NCBI GenBank assembly: GCA_015075175.1
Contig: JABTUV010000016.1
Coordinates: 1-64,000 of the forward strand
Source: a bacterium
GTDB taxonomy: Bacteria; Hinthialibacterota; Hinthialibacteria; H5-UNCL2
DNA length: 64,000 nucleotides
Direction: 5' to 3'
Shown here: in pieces, positions 1 through 8,606 of the stretch
How the letters are laid out: each line of letters opens with the position of its first letter
How positions within the stretch are numbered: position 1 is the stretch's first letter
The notes under the pieces: generated by a model
Databases searched by the model: none
What the model was told of the DNA's origin: nothing
The model's input: the letters and a program-made list of their open reading frames with translations, nothing else
Position numbers and translations under genes: made by a program

Positions 1-1
1 C

Positions 2-1216
2 TACATCAACCTGTTGGAGAAGTATCGCGGCGCGGGCCTCACGGTGTCCGTCGTGGGCCTTGGTACCGAGCGGGACAGGGACGCGGAGTTTCTGCGGGAC
101 GTGGCGGCGCGGGGCGGGGGCAGCGTCTATTTCACCGAGGATGCGGCGCAACTGGTGCAGTTTTTCACCGCCGACACGCTCACTTATACGCGCAGCAGCT
201 TTGTGGAGGAGCCGGCGCCCGTGGCGGTGCGGGCGGGAGCGTATGCGCTGGCGCCCGAGCAGCGCTGGCGGGACTTCAGCTCGTCGCATTACAACCTTTT
301 GTTCGCGCGGCCGGGCGCGGAGCTGGCGCTGCAGACGGCGGACGAGGACGCCGCGCCCGTGCTGGCCTTCTGGCAGCGGCAACTGGGGCGCGTGGTCGCG
401 CTGGCGCTGGATACCTCCGGGCCATTCGCCGAGCATCCGCAGTTCGGCGACGTGCTCTTGTCGAGCTGCCGCTGGGCGGCCGGAAGCCAGGTGGAGGACA
501 GCTTCGCCATTTCCGTGCGATACGAGGGCGATCGGGCGCGCATTGAGATGGAGGTCAGCGACGAGGAGCGCGAGAGCTTGCCGCAGGCGTCGTTGACGGT
601 TTTTGCCCCGGGCGGCGGCACCCTCTTGCGGCCCATGCGCTGGGAGGGTCCCAATCGGCTGGCGGGAGAGGTGAAGCTGGAGGAGCCGGGCCTGTATCGC
701 GGCGTGGTGCGCGCGGGGGACCGGGTGTTTCGCATCGGGCCGATGTCGATGCCGGTGTCGCCGGAGTTTCTCACTTCGCGGGAGCCGGGCGCGGGGCGGA
801 GGACGCTGGCGGAGCTGGCGGCGGTGTCGGGCGGGCGCGAGGCGTTGGACGTGGGGCAGCTTTTCCAGCGGCCTGCGGCGGCCAGATCGTCCACGCCCAT
901 CGTTCAGCAATTACTCATAGTTTTTCTCTTACTATTCCTCTTGGAAATCGCCGAGGCGCGATTTGGGATGCTTGCACCGATGCGCGGTGCGCTGCGTCGG
1001 GGGGCGGCGTGGAGCGAGAGGACGGCGCGGCGGCTGGCGCGCCGGCGAACACCCGTGCCGTCCGCGGCGACGCTTGCTCCTGCCCCCACCGCGTCAAGCG
1101 CGCCTCCCGCGGCGGAACCCGCCGCGCCTCCCGCGCCCGCGCCCCCGCCGACGGCTCCGGAGCTGGACTATCTCTCCAAGAGCAAGGACCGCGCGCGCCG
1201 CCGCTTCCGCGAATAA
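2..1216 (+). CDS. VWA-domain membrane protein, C-terminal part (5' end outside window)
   Basis: The reading frame is open from base 2, so the start lies upstream of the window. The first visible segment (VSVVGLGTERDRDAEFLRDV, then GGGSVYFTEDAAQL) matches the end of a von Willebrand factor A domain as found in BatA-like bacterial membrane proteins. A beta-rich extracellular part follows, then one membrane segment (VQQLLIVFLLLFLLEIAEA) near residue 300, and a basic cytoplasmic tail rich in Ala and Pro. The family is often linked to aerotolerance or MoxR-ATPase operons, but no partner is visible here. Function beyond the VWA fold is unknown. Confidence 0.6.
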   Translation, partial: YINLLEKYRGAGLTVSVVGLGTERDRDAEFLRDVAARGGGSVYFTEDAAQLVQFFTADTLTYTRSSFVEEPAPVAVRAGAYALAPEQRWRDFSSSHYNLLFARPGAELALQTADEDAAPVLAFWQRQLGRVVALALDTSGPFAEHPQFGDVLLSSCRWAAGSQVEDSFAISVRYEGDRARIEMEVSDEERESLPQASLTVFAPGGGTLLRPMRWEGPNRLAGEVKLEEPGLYRGVVRAGDRVFRIGPMSMPVSPEFLTSREPGAGRRTLAELAAVSGGREALDVGQLFQRPAAARSSTPIVQQLLIVFLLLFLLEIAEARFGMLAPMRGALRRGAAWSERTARRLARRRTPVPSAATLAPAPTASSAPPAAEPAAPPAPAPPPTAPELDYLSKSKDRARRRFRE

Positions 1217-1291
1217 TCATGTTTTGATCTGAATCTTGCATCCGACGCACCACACGCGCTGTTGCGGCGGGGGCGGTGCGCGGTGCGAACC

Positions 1292-2497
1292 CTACGCGAG
1301 GTTGCGGCCGCGGGCGGCGAACCAGAGCGTGCCCAACGCGCCGAAGGCGAAGGCGGTGAGGAGATTGGCCGTGGGGCTGAGCATCCAGAGCGGCCCGCCG
1401 GCGAACGCGGCGATCGAAACGATGCTGTCGCGCACCAGGTAGTAGGCGCCGAAGGTCTGGGCCTTGGCGCCGTCCGGCGCCAGGTCCATGATGAGCGCCT
1501 TGCGCGTCGGTTCGCCGAACTCCTTCAAGCCCCGCAAGACGAACGCAAGGAGCAGGAGCTCGAAGCTGCGCGAAAAGAGAAGCACCAGTGGAAACAGGGT
1601 GAAGAAGACGAAGGTGGCGACGACGAAGGGTTTCTTATGCGTGCGGTCGGCGAAGTAGGCGACGGGGATGTAGATGAGCACGGCGGTCGCCATTTCGACG
1701 CTGCGCAGGGCGCTGAACTGGAGGGCGCCCACGGGGCCGGGTTGGTCGGGCGTGCCCATCGCCCAGAGGACGACGAAGGCGTAGGGAATCTGCTCGCAGA
1801 ACCGCACCAGGATGTCGGCCACGAGCAGGCGCCGCAGGTTGGGTCCGGCGGCGGCCAATACGCGCAGGGGGTTCTTGACGGCGCCCTCGCCGGCAGGGGA
1901 CTCGCGGCGATCCTCGATGAGCGCCTCCTGTAACACGACCGCGACCACGGCGAGAATAAGCGCGCCGCCGAAGGCCAGCCGCACGCCTTTCTCGACGCCC
2001 CAGACTTCAATCAGGGCGCCGCCGATGACCGGTCCCAGCGCCATCGGAATGCGTCGCACCAATGAATGTACCGAGACGCCCATGGTGCGTTGGTTCTTCG
2101 GCAGGACCTGCGACACCAGGCTCATGGTCGCCGGCAGCGAGATGGCGCTCCACGACAGGAAGAAAACCGCGCCCACGAGCACCGCCTGCCAGCTGGGGAA
2201 AACGATGACGACGAGAAAGCCCAGCATGGAGAAGAGATTGAAGACGAGGAGCGCGCGCTTGTAGCCCAGCCGGTGCGAGAGGTAGCCGCCGGGAAAGGCG
2301 TAGAGCGCGCCCAGAAGGTTGTCCAGGAAGTTGAGGAAGCCGACGGAGATGAAACCTCCGCCCAGGGCGACCAGGTAGACGGGGAGGTATTGCTCGCCCA
2401 GGTGCTCGCCCATGCCGACGAGCACGACCATGGCGAGCATGCCGACGATGCTTTTGCGGAGGCCGAGGAAGTCGGCCAGACGCCGAAAGAGTGCCAT
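1292..2497 (-). CDS. MFS transporter
   Basis: This is a 401-residue polytopic protein of the major facilitator superfamily, with about 12 hydrophobic segments and the loop motif GGYLSHRLGYKRALL, a variant of the MFS motif A between helices 2 and 3. I start it at MALFRRLADFLG because the purine-rich GAGGGAAGA lies upstream and the extra residues of the longer frame derive from an intergenic repeat. The substrate cannot be read from the sequence. The stop TAG is the first triplet of a GTAGGGTTCGCACCGCG repeat. It sits tail to tail with the VWA gene. Confidence 0.85.
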   Translation of the reverse strand: MALFRRLADFLGLRKSIVGMLAMVVLVGMGEHLGEQYLPVYLVALGGGFISVGFLNFLDNLLGALYAFPGGYLSHRLGYKRALLVFNLFSMLGFLVVIVFPSWQAVLVGAVFFLSWSAISLPATMSLVSQVLPKNQRTMGVSVHSLVRRIPMALGPVIGGALIEVWGVEKGVRLAFGGALILAVVAVVLQEALIEDRRESPAGEGAVKNPLRVLAAAGPNLRRLLVADILVRFCEQIPYAFVVLWAMGTPDQPGPVGALQFSALRSVEMATAVLIYIPVAYFADRTHKKPFVVATFVFFTLFPLVLLFSRSFELLLLAFVLRGLKEFGEPTRKALIMDLAPDGAKAQTFGAYYLVRDSIVSIAAFAGGPLWMLSPTANLLTAFAFGALGTLWFAARGRNLA

Positions 2498-2536
2498 GAT
2501 TGCCGATCTTCCCTCTTCCCGTGAGGGGGTATGATG

Positions 2537-2672
2537 TGGAGTGCGGCAGCTTGCTGGCGCGCCGTCCCCCTCACCCGGCCCTCTCCCCAAGGGAGAGGGT
2601 ATGATGAGGAGTGCGGCAGCTGCTGGCGCGCCGTCCCCTCACCCTGCCCTCTCCCCAAGGAGAGGGTTGAGA
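2537..2672. repeat. Two tandem copies of a ~70-bp intergenic repeat
   Basis: Two near-identical blocks start at about 2537 and 2607. Each contains GTGCGGCAGC, then a GGCGCGCCGTCCCC run, then the hairpin CCCTCTCCCCAAGGGAGAGGG. A third, related copy lies at 3643-3760. The inverted CCCTCTCC/GGAGAGGG arms suggest a stem-loop in RNA or single-stranded DNA. No coding role is apparent. Confidence 0.8.
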
Positions 2673-2688
2673 GCAGCGCGCCGCGCAC

Positions 2689-3626
2689 CTACTCCAGCCA
2701 GAGAAGACGCTGGCGCCAGTCGCCCAGGTACGCCTCCCGCCAGCGACTGACGGTGCGCCTGGCGGCGTTGACTTCCACCGGGTCGGTCCAATAGTTCGGG
2801 CCGTGGTCGGTGCAGCGGTATTGCCCGCCCCAGTGCGGCAGCTCGCGCAGGCCGGGTCGCCGCGCATGAGATAGAGGAGCGACGGCGTGTCGCCCATCTT
2901 CAACCGCGCCATCTTTTGCATGAACAGATCGCCCAAATCCGTGGCCGGCCAGGTACTTTTAGGGGAAGGCGTCGTTGCTCCAGTCGCCGTCCTGCCCGCC
3001 GCCGCTGTACATGCCCACGTGCGTCGTATTGTTCTCGATCAACCAAAGGTCCCTGTGATGGTTGAAGACGTAATTGCGCGCGTGCGGATCCATTTTCGTA
3101 TTCCATGCTCCGATGAAATGCACGCGGAGCTTCTTTTTGATGGAGGATCATCATGCAGCGCCTGGGCGACGTCGGTAATCGAGCCCCACACGAGCACGTA
3201 GAGGGGGCGCCGGTCCGGTTTTGCGCAGCGGATGATCCAGCGCAGGCCCTCGGTGGGCGTCGCATATCCCACCGGCGGCGCGGGGTTTACCGCGCCCTGT
3301 TTGGCGAGGCCGCGCAGAACCTCCGGCCGGGAAAGCGTTTGGATTTCGCTGCCAGCCTGGGATAGTCCCTGGCGTAGGCGTCGATGACTTCAGAATGTCG
3401 CGCTTGCGGCCTTTGCCGGGCGGGAGGCGACAAGCCCCTCTATGTCGAAGAGGTCGGCGTAGAACATGAGATGGATCATCGACTGAATGTCGTCGGGATC
3501 GCTGCCGCCGATGTCGGAGGAGACGAGCAGGCGGTAGCGTTCGCCGGTAAGGGCGCCGCCGGGCGGTTCCGCCGCCCGGCACGAAACCGCCAGGACGAGC
3601 ATGACGGCCCAAGCGAATGTACGCAT
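2689..3626 (-). pseudogene. DUF1593 (nucleoside-hydrolase-like) secreted protein, frameshifted
   Basis: Pieces of one protein lie in three frames. The start is MRTFAWAVMLVLAVSC, a signal peptide with a lipoprotein-like Cys, followed by YRLLVSSDIGGSDPDD. The last is the DIGGxDPDDxQS motif of the DUF1593 / inosine-uridine hydrolase-like fold, with the acidic residues that bind calcium in nucleoside hydrolases. Next come RPLYVLVWGSITDVAQAL, MARLKMGDTPSLLYLMRG and finally EAYLGDWRQRLLWLE before a TAG. The segments are collinear and nearly full length for the family, so at least three indels are needed. Sequencing error is as likely as true decay. DUF1593 proteins are often linked to polysaccharide use, and the next gene upstream encodes a sugar-binding lipoprotein on the same strand. 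Confidence 0.75.
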
Positions 3627-3642
3627 ATATTCCCTCTCCTCG

Positions 3643-3760
3643 CCCTGCGCTGCCCTCTCCCGGAGGGAGAGGGTATGATGTGGAGTGCGTGGCAGCCTGC
3701 CGCGCCGTCCCCTCACCCTAACCCTCTCCCTCAGGGAGATTTCACCCTCCCTTGAGAGGG
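3643..3760. repeat. Interspersed hairpin repeat, same family as 2537-2672
   Basis: The block contains CCCTCTCCCGGAGGGAGAGGG, then GTGGAGTGCGTGGCAG and the GCGCCGTCCCCTCACCC run shared with the 2.5-kb copies. It lies between the sugar-binding lipoprotein gene and the DUF1593 locus. It could form a stem-loop in the transcript. Confidence 0.75.
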
Positions 3761-3818
3761 AGAGGCGCGCGAAGCGCCGGGTGCGGGGGAAGCCGCGCAG
3801 GGCGCTGCGCAACTACGG

Positions 3819-4787
3819 TTAACTCGACTTGATTCCCAGCCGGGCCAGATTCTCCTTGTAGGCCGGCAGGTTGTCGCGCGTGATGACGTCGACGCCGGTG
3901 TCGATCACCCGGTCGTCGGGCAATTCGGAAAGCACCTTGTCGCGCCCCTCGGTCTTGATGCGATAGAGCAGTTCCACGGAGCGGCGGCCGAACTCGTAGG
4001 GTTTCTGGCCGATGCAGACGTCGATGACGCCCTTCTCCAGGTACTCCAGCGTCTGCGGTTCGGCGTCGAAGCCGATGATCTTGACCTGGCCGACCTTGCC
4101 GACGGACTCCAGCGCGCGCGCGGCGGCGGGTGCGTTGTAGGAGTAGAGGCAGAGGAAGGCGGCCATGTCGGGGTACTTCTGCAGGGCGGTTTCGGCGTTG
4201 CCCTGCGCCTTGGGGGCGTTGATGTCGTCGGTCATGATCTCGACGATCTCGATGCCGGCGCCGTCGACCGCGTCCTTGAAGCCGGCCAGGCGGTCGCGGG
4301 CGTTCTGGGCCGTCAAGCTGCCGACCTGCGCGACCATCTTGGCGCCGTTGGGGAAGACCTTTTTGGTCGCCTCGCCTGCCGCCTGGCCGGCCTTGTAGTT
4401 GATGGTCCCGATGTAGGCCAGGCGGCCGGTGTTGGGGGCGTCGCTGTCCATGCAGATGACGGGGATGCCGGCCGCCATCGCCTTCTGGACCGTGTCGGTA
4501 AGGGCGTCGGGGTCCAGGGGAGAGACGGAGATGCCGTCGACGCCCTGGCTGACCATGTTCTCGACCAGGCGAATCTGTTCGCTGGAGTTGGCGCGCGCGG
4601 GATGCTGGATCGTGACCTTGCAGCCGAGTTCGGCGGCGGCGCGCTCGGCGCCCACCTGCATGGGTTCCCAGAAGGGCGAGGCGCCGTTGGTGACGATGGC
4701 GATGCGGACCTCCTGCGGTCCGTGGTCGCAGGAGGCGAGCAGGCCGGCCAGAAGCGCGAGGGCGACGAGCTGGAGACGCGAAGACAT
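3819..4787 (-). CDS. Sugar ABC transporter substrate-binding lipoprotein (type I periplasmic fold)
   Basis: This is a 322-residue protein. Its N-terminus, MSSRLQLVALALLAGLLASC, ends in a lipobox with the lipidated Cys at residue 20. The body matches the LacI/RbsB-type sugar-binding fold: VRIAIVTNGASPFWEPM near the start, then GVDGISVSPLDPDAL, AGIPVICMDSDAP and VKIIGFDAEPQTLEYL. The protein should be anchored in the outer or inner membrane facing the periplasm and deliver a sugar such as ribose or xylose to an ABC importer. No permease or ATPase genes adjoin it, so it may work with unlinked components or as a sensor. GGGAGG five bases before the ATG fixes the start. Confidence 0.88.
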   Translation of the reverse strand: MSSRLQLVALALLAGLLASCDHGPQEVRIAIVTNGASPFWEPMQVGAERAAAELGCKVTIQHPARANSSEQIRLVENMVSQGVDGISVSPLDPDALTDTVQKAMAAGIPVICMDSDAPNTGRLAYIGTINYKAGQAAGEATKKVFPNGAKMVAQVGSLTAQNARDRLAGFKDAVDGAGIEIVEIMTDDINAPKAQGNAETALQKYPDMAAFLCLYSYNAPAAARALESVGKVGQVKIIGFDAEPQTLEYLEKGVIDVCIGQKPYEFGRRSVELLYRIKTEGRDKVLSELPDDRVIDTGVDVITRDNLPAYKENLARLGIKSS

Positions 4788-4924
4788 GGCGACCTCCCGG
4801 GAGAGAGAATAGGTGCGCACAATCTACGCCTGGACCGGCGCGGGCGCAAGCCGGAGTTGGCGGCGGGTGTGCACCGCGCACCGATGTTGTTTACGCACGC
4901 TCCCGTTGGCGCACAGTGCGCGCC

Positions 4925-7276
4925 CTACCGGCGGGTCAGCAGGCCCAGCGGAAGAAGCGCCAGAGCGTAACAGCCGAGGCTGGCCAGGAGCAGATTGGAG
5001 AAGCCGTACAACATGCTGAAATAGAGCGACAGGAGCGTGCCCAGGACGAGGGCGATGCAGTTGACGGCGTAATAAAAGGCGACCGTGTCGGCGTGGGGCG
5101 GGGCGGACAGCCGGAGGTAAGAGGGAAACGGCGCGCCGATCAGAATGCAGGGGGCGGTGAGAAAGAGAAAGAGCAGCAGGCAGCGCGCCTCGTAGCCCAT
5201 CCGGCGGCCCAGCTGCGCGATCAGCGGCGAACCTTGATGCAGAGCCAGAAACAGCACCAGCATCGCGGCCGTGGCCAAGAGTACCGTTTGCGCGCTCCAG
5301 TTGCGCGACAGCCATGCGCCCAGCCCTCCCAGGATCAGAAACGCGGTCATGATGGTGAGCATGGAGTAGATGGGACTTCCCAGGAACAGGTTGAAGCGCT
5401 GAATGAGCGAGAGTTGCAGCATCCCGTATCCAAGTCCCAGGAGGGCGAAGAAGCCGAGGTCCAGGAGTTGGCGACCGCCGGAGATGGGCATGCGGGTCAA
5501 GAAGAACCAGCCGAGGATCGGACCCAGGAGGAGGATGATCACGGAGACGAGTTGGCGCAGGAGGCGGCGTTGCAGGGCGTGGCTGCGGTCGAATTCATAG
5601 AAGAAGGGGCGATCGTCGCAAGTCGGGGCGACGTCGGACGGCAGGGATGCCAGGAAGGCGGCCTTGTCCACCGCGGCAAAGAACCGGCCCAAGTCGGTCG
5701 GGCCGGGGCGGCCGGGCGTGTAGATGGGGAAATACGGCGGCGGGCTGGCCGCAAGTACTTTCGCCACTTCCTCCTCGGTGAAGGGCGTCTTGTTGAGCAG
5801 GAGAAAGCCCGCGTCCTTGCCGCGGAACGTGTCCTTGCTGTCCAGCCGCAAGCCCATCACCACGAGGTGCGCGCCGGGATCGGAGACGCCCGCGTCCGCC
5901 AGCGCCTGCCAGGCGGTGGTCATGATGCGAAACAGCTCGACGTTCTCCTGGTAGTTGTTGAGCCACTTGCCGATGTAGACCACCCCGCCGGGATTGAGGG
6001 CGGCGAGGTAATCGTGGAAGGCCTCGAGGGTGTAGAGGTAGTTTTCCAAAAAGACGTTGGAGCCGGGGAAGGGGACGAAGAGGTCGGCGAAGAAGAGGGT
6101 GATGACGTCGAAGGTCTCGTCGGTGTCGTGGACGAAGCTCCTGCCGTCCATGACGTGGATTTCGGCGTGGTCGTAGGCGTGGTTGCTTTCGGCGGCGAGG
6201 GGGCCGCGCATGAGCTGGACGGTTTCGGGGTTGATCTCGACGCCGACGATGCGGCGTGCGCCGCCCTCCCTTGCGCGCATGATGTCGTCGCCGCCCCCCA
6301 GGCCCACGATCAGCACGCTGGGGTGGTCGTGCAGGAGCATGAAGTGTTTTTGCACCATGTAGTGGGTCTTGGAGATGACGGAGAAGAAGAAGTCGTTGTA
6401 GAAGAAATTGACGGAGGGCTTGCCGGCGTTGGCCTCGGCGGCGCGATGGAATTCGCTGTCCTCGGGGAAGGCGACGCCGCGAAAGAGGCCGCCGATGGGA
6501 TCGTCCCAGCTTTCGATCACGTCGATGCGTGCGACCAGGCCCCAGCGGGTAGCCAGGAGTTTGTTGCGGGGGTTGCGCAGCTGTTTGATGCCGATCATGG
6601 AGTCGGGGAAGGGGACCTCCTGGCGGGCGAGGCGGAGCATGTTGAGGCCGTCGCGGGAGAGTTGCAGGGCGGCGCCGGCAAGGGAGAGGAGGAGGACGGC
6701 GGCGCCGGAGAGGAGGGCGGCGGTTCGCCAGCTTCCCGGTTGCAGGAGGCGCGTGGAGAGCAGGGTGACGGCGCCCAGGAGGCCGAAGAGCACGGCCAGG
6801 AGCAACTCGCCGCCCCAGCGCGGCAAAAGAAAATACAGGATCAAGACGCCGCAGCCGGCTCCAAAGAGGTCGGCGAAGTAGATGCCGTGCAGGCTGCGGC
6901 TGCGCAGGCCTTCGGCGATCACGACGCCCGCGCAGACGAAGGGGAGGGCGAGCATGAGCGTGACCAGCCGCACGTCGCTGGTGGAAAGCAGCGTGGCGAG
7001 GGAGAGGAGCATGGCCCAGGGCAGAAGCGCCGCCGCGCCCACCAGCAGACGCGGGCCGGAGGCGTAGAGGCAGAGCGCGGAGCCCAGCGCCAGGCCCAGA
7101 AACACCACGGGAATCACCGACAGGGGCGTGCCCACCAGATGGAGAAACAGGAGCGCCTTGGAGAAGACGATCTCCAAAAGCAGCATGGCCAGCGCGGCGC
7201 AGAAGACGGCGCTGCCGACCACGCCGCCGGTGGTGGCAGGGTAGGCTCGTTTGTCGGATTGGTCGTCGTGCGACAT
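4925..7276 (-). CDS. Polytopic membrane protein with spermidine-synthase-like methyltransferase-fold domain
   Basis: This 783-residue protein has an N-terminal set of about seven membrane helices. A soluble central domain follows (about residues 220-560), and about six C-terminal helices end the protein. The soluble domain has the SAM-fold nucleotide-binding loop VLIVGLGGGDDIMRA, an acidic ribose contact in IVGVEINPE and the later VMDGRSFVH, all as in polyamine aminopropyltransferases. The DDRPFFYEF motif is typical of the membrane-embedded spermidine-synthase-like group. Such proteins are widespread in environmental bacteria and their substrates are mostly unknown. The stop codon is the TAG of a GTAGGGCGCGCACTGTGCGCC repeat. 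Confidence 0.8.
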   Translation of the reverse strand: MSHDDQSDKRAYPATTGGVVGSAVFCAALAMLLLEIVFSKALLFLHLVGTPLSVIPVVFLGLALGSALCLYASGPRLLVGAAALLPWAMLLSLATLLSTSDVRLVTLMLALPFVCAGVVIAEGLRSRSLHGIYFADLFGAGCGVLILYFLLPRWGGELLLAVLFGLLGAVTLLSTRLLQPGSWRTAALLSGAAVLLLSLAGAALQLSRDGLNMLRLARQEVPFPDSMIGIKQLRNPRNKLLATRWGLVARIDVIESWDDPIGGLFRGVAFPEDSEFHRAAEANAGKPSVNFFYNDFFFSVISKTHYMVQKHFMLLHDHPSVLIVGLGGGDDIMRAREGGARRIVGVEINPETVQLMRGPLAAESNHAYDHAEIHVMDGRSFVHDTDETFDVITLFFADLFVPFPGSNVFLENYLYTLEAFHDYLAALNPGGVVYIGKWLNNYQENVELFRIMTTAWQALADAGVSDPGAHLVVMGLRLDSKDTFRGKDAGFLLLNKTPFTEEEVAKVLAASPPPYFPIYTPGRPGPTDLGRFFAAVDKAAFLASLPSDVAPTCDDRPFFYEFDRSHALQRRLLRQLVSVIILLLGPILGWFFLTRMPISGGRQLLDLGFFALLGLGYGMLQLSLIQRFNLFLGSPIYSMLTIMTAFLILGGLGAWLSRNWSAQTVLLATAAMLVLFLALHQGSPLIAQLGRRMGYEARCLLLFLFLTAPCILIGAPFPSYLRLSAPPHADTVAFYYAVNCIALVLGTLLSLYFSMLYGFSNLLLASLGCYALALLPLGLLTRR

Positions 7277-7546
7277 GGCGCCTCTACCTGGGACAGAGCG
7301 ACCGGGGACAGTCTCTCACGAAGCTTCGCCTCACCCTTAGAGGATAGCAACCGAGGCCGCTGCGAGGTCGGCCTGGTAGCGTCGAAGCCGTCCTCTCGAT
7401 ACGCGGCCCGAAGGTGCATCTCGCACCTCAACCGGGCGATTCGCCGGGCCGCTACTGGAGGACTCGGGTTTATTTTCTCCCGCTACCCTGTCAGGACTCA
7501 TTGTTGAGAGCAGTCACCTGTCTCCGCGCCCACCCGCCCTTCACGG
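7277..7546. other. Intergenic region with CTCGATACG-type interspersed repeat
   Basis: No gene is supported here. About 7378-7480 holds a copy of a repeat reading GTAGCGTCGAAGCCGTCC, then CTCTCGATACGCGGCCCG, and ending in CTACTGGAGGACTCGG and a T-rich tail. Related copies flank the minisatellite at 11.6-13.0 kb and occur at 26.2 kb. The stretch GGGGACAGTC at about 7302-7311 is a half-copy of the element at 8502-8572. Confidence 0.6.
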
Positions 7547-8461
7547 CTACGGCATCTGCCAGTGCAACGAAAAGATCAGAATATCCAGCCGGTCCAAGCG
7601 GCCGTCGGCGTTCACTTCCGGCGTCGCACTGCCCGCCGAGTAGGCCTCCAGGAGGCGCAGGAGATCGTCGGCATCGACGCGGCTGTTGAAGTTGAAATCC
7701 ACCCACGGCGTGGGCGTGGCGGTAAAGGTCGGGGTGAGGGTGGGCGTGTCGGTCGGCGTAAACGTGGGGGTGATGGTCGGCGTGTGGGTCGCAGTCGGCG
7801 TGGGTGTGGCGGTGGGTGGGACCAGGATGCCCGTGCCCGGATTGCCGCGCAGCCCGCTGTACCACCAGTTCTCGGGGATGGTGTTGTCGGCATAGAGGTC
7901 GGTGAGGACCAGGGAGGGGCCGCTGCCGTCGGGGAAGCGCGGCCAGCGCCGCCGGAACGCCGAACCGGTCGGGTCGCCGTCCCCGTAGAACACGTAGTCG
8001 ATCTGAAAGCCCAGGTTGTCGATGATCTCGACGCTGTCCTCGTCGTTGGCCAGGTTGAAGTCGAAGTCGCCCACGCTGTTCTGCGGGGTGAGGATGGCGC
8101 CGTAGGCGCGGGGGTCGCGCATGACGCCGACGTTGTTGCAGACCACCAGGTAGCCGTAGGGTGCGATCACGGTTCCCGGGGGGAAGCTGAACTCGTGGAC
8201 GATGGGGCGGCTGTCGCGGAAGCGCCAGCCGGTGAGGGAGACCGGCTCGCCGGTGAGGTTGACGAGTTCGAAGTACTCGAAGCTGGAGTCCTGCACCTCC
8301 TCGGCGGGGAAGCCGTAGAGCTCCTGCATGGGATGATACATGATCTCGCAGATCACGATGGTGGGCGAAGCGATTTCTGCGGGAGCGGGCGTCTCCGCCG
8401 CGCCGACGCGGTAGACCGACAGCCCCGCGAGTGCGGAGAGAAAGAGCGCCGTTGATTTCAT
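7547..8461 (-). CDS. Secreted lamin-tail-domain protein with Thr-Pro linker and dockerin-like module
   Basis: A 304-residue exported protein starts with the signal peptide MKSTALFLSALAGLSVYRVG. Residues about 35-200 form a lamin-tail (LTD) domain: IVICEIMYHP, then FEYFELVNLTGEPVSLTGW and GYLVVCNNVG. A Thr-Pro repeat linker follows. The C-terminus is a dockerin-like pair of calcium-loop helices, DFNFNSRVDADDLLRLLEAY and NADGRLDRLDILIFSLHW. Dockerin modules dock to cohesins or anchor proteins at the surface. No cohesin is visible in the window. The same module layout recurs inside the giant protein at 53.4-58.5 kb, which suggests a shared attachment system. Confidence 0.82.
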   Translation of the reverse strand: MKSTALFLSALAGLSVYRVGAAETPAPAEIASPTIVICEIMYHPMQELYGFPAEEVQDSSFEYFELVNLTGEPVSLTGWRFRDSRPIVHEFSFPPGTVIAPYGYLVVCNNVGVMRDPRAYGAILTPQNSVGDFDFNLANDEDSVEIIDNLGFQIDYVFYGDGDPTGSAFRRRWPRFPDGSGPSLVLTDLYADNTIPENWWYSGLRGNPGTGILVPPTATPTPTATHTPTITPTFTPTDTPTLTPTFTATPTPWVDFNFNSRVDADDLLRLLEAYSAGSATPEVNADGRLDRLDILIFSLHWQMP

Positions 8462-8501
8462 GCAAATTCTTCTCTAAGTTTCAATCAGGGACGCGAAACA
8501 G

Positions 8502-8572
8502 GGGACAGTCACCGATTTTCACCGGTATTTCCCGTACCCTGAGATGCCCTCGGGAAAATTGGTGACTGTCCC
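8502..8572. repeat. Inverted repeat of the GGGACAGTCACC type
   Basis: The left arm GGGACAGTCACCGATTTTC (8502-8520) pairs with GAAAATTGGTGACTGTCCC (8554-8572), with one mismatch in 19. A further half-copy, GGTGACTGTC, lies near 21307. The element lies between divergently transcribed genes (lamin-tail protein and porin). Confidence 0.8.
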
Positions 8573-8606
8573 TCATTCCCCCAGATTTCCGCGCAGGTAG
8601 GGAATT

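Noticed and set aside
4916-7507. 863-codon plus-strand open frame antisense to the membrane spermidine-synthase-like gene
   Set aside because: It is a GC-rich shadow frame: its translation is low in hydrophobic residues and lacks any family motif, while the opposite strand encodes a clear transmembrane/SAM-fold protein.
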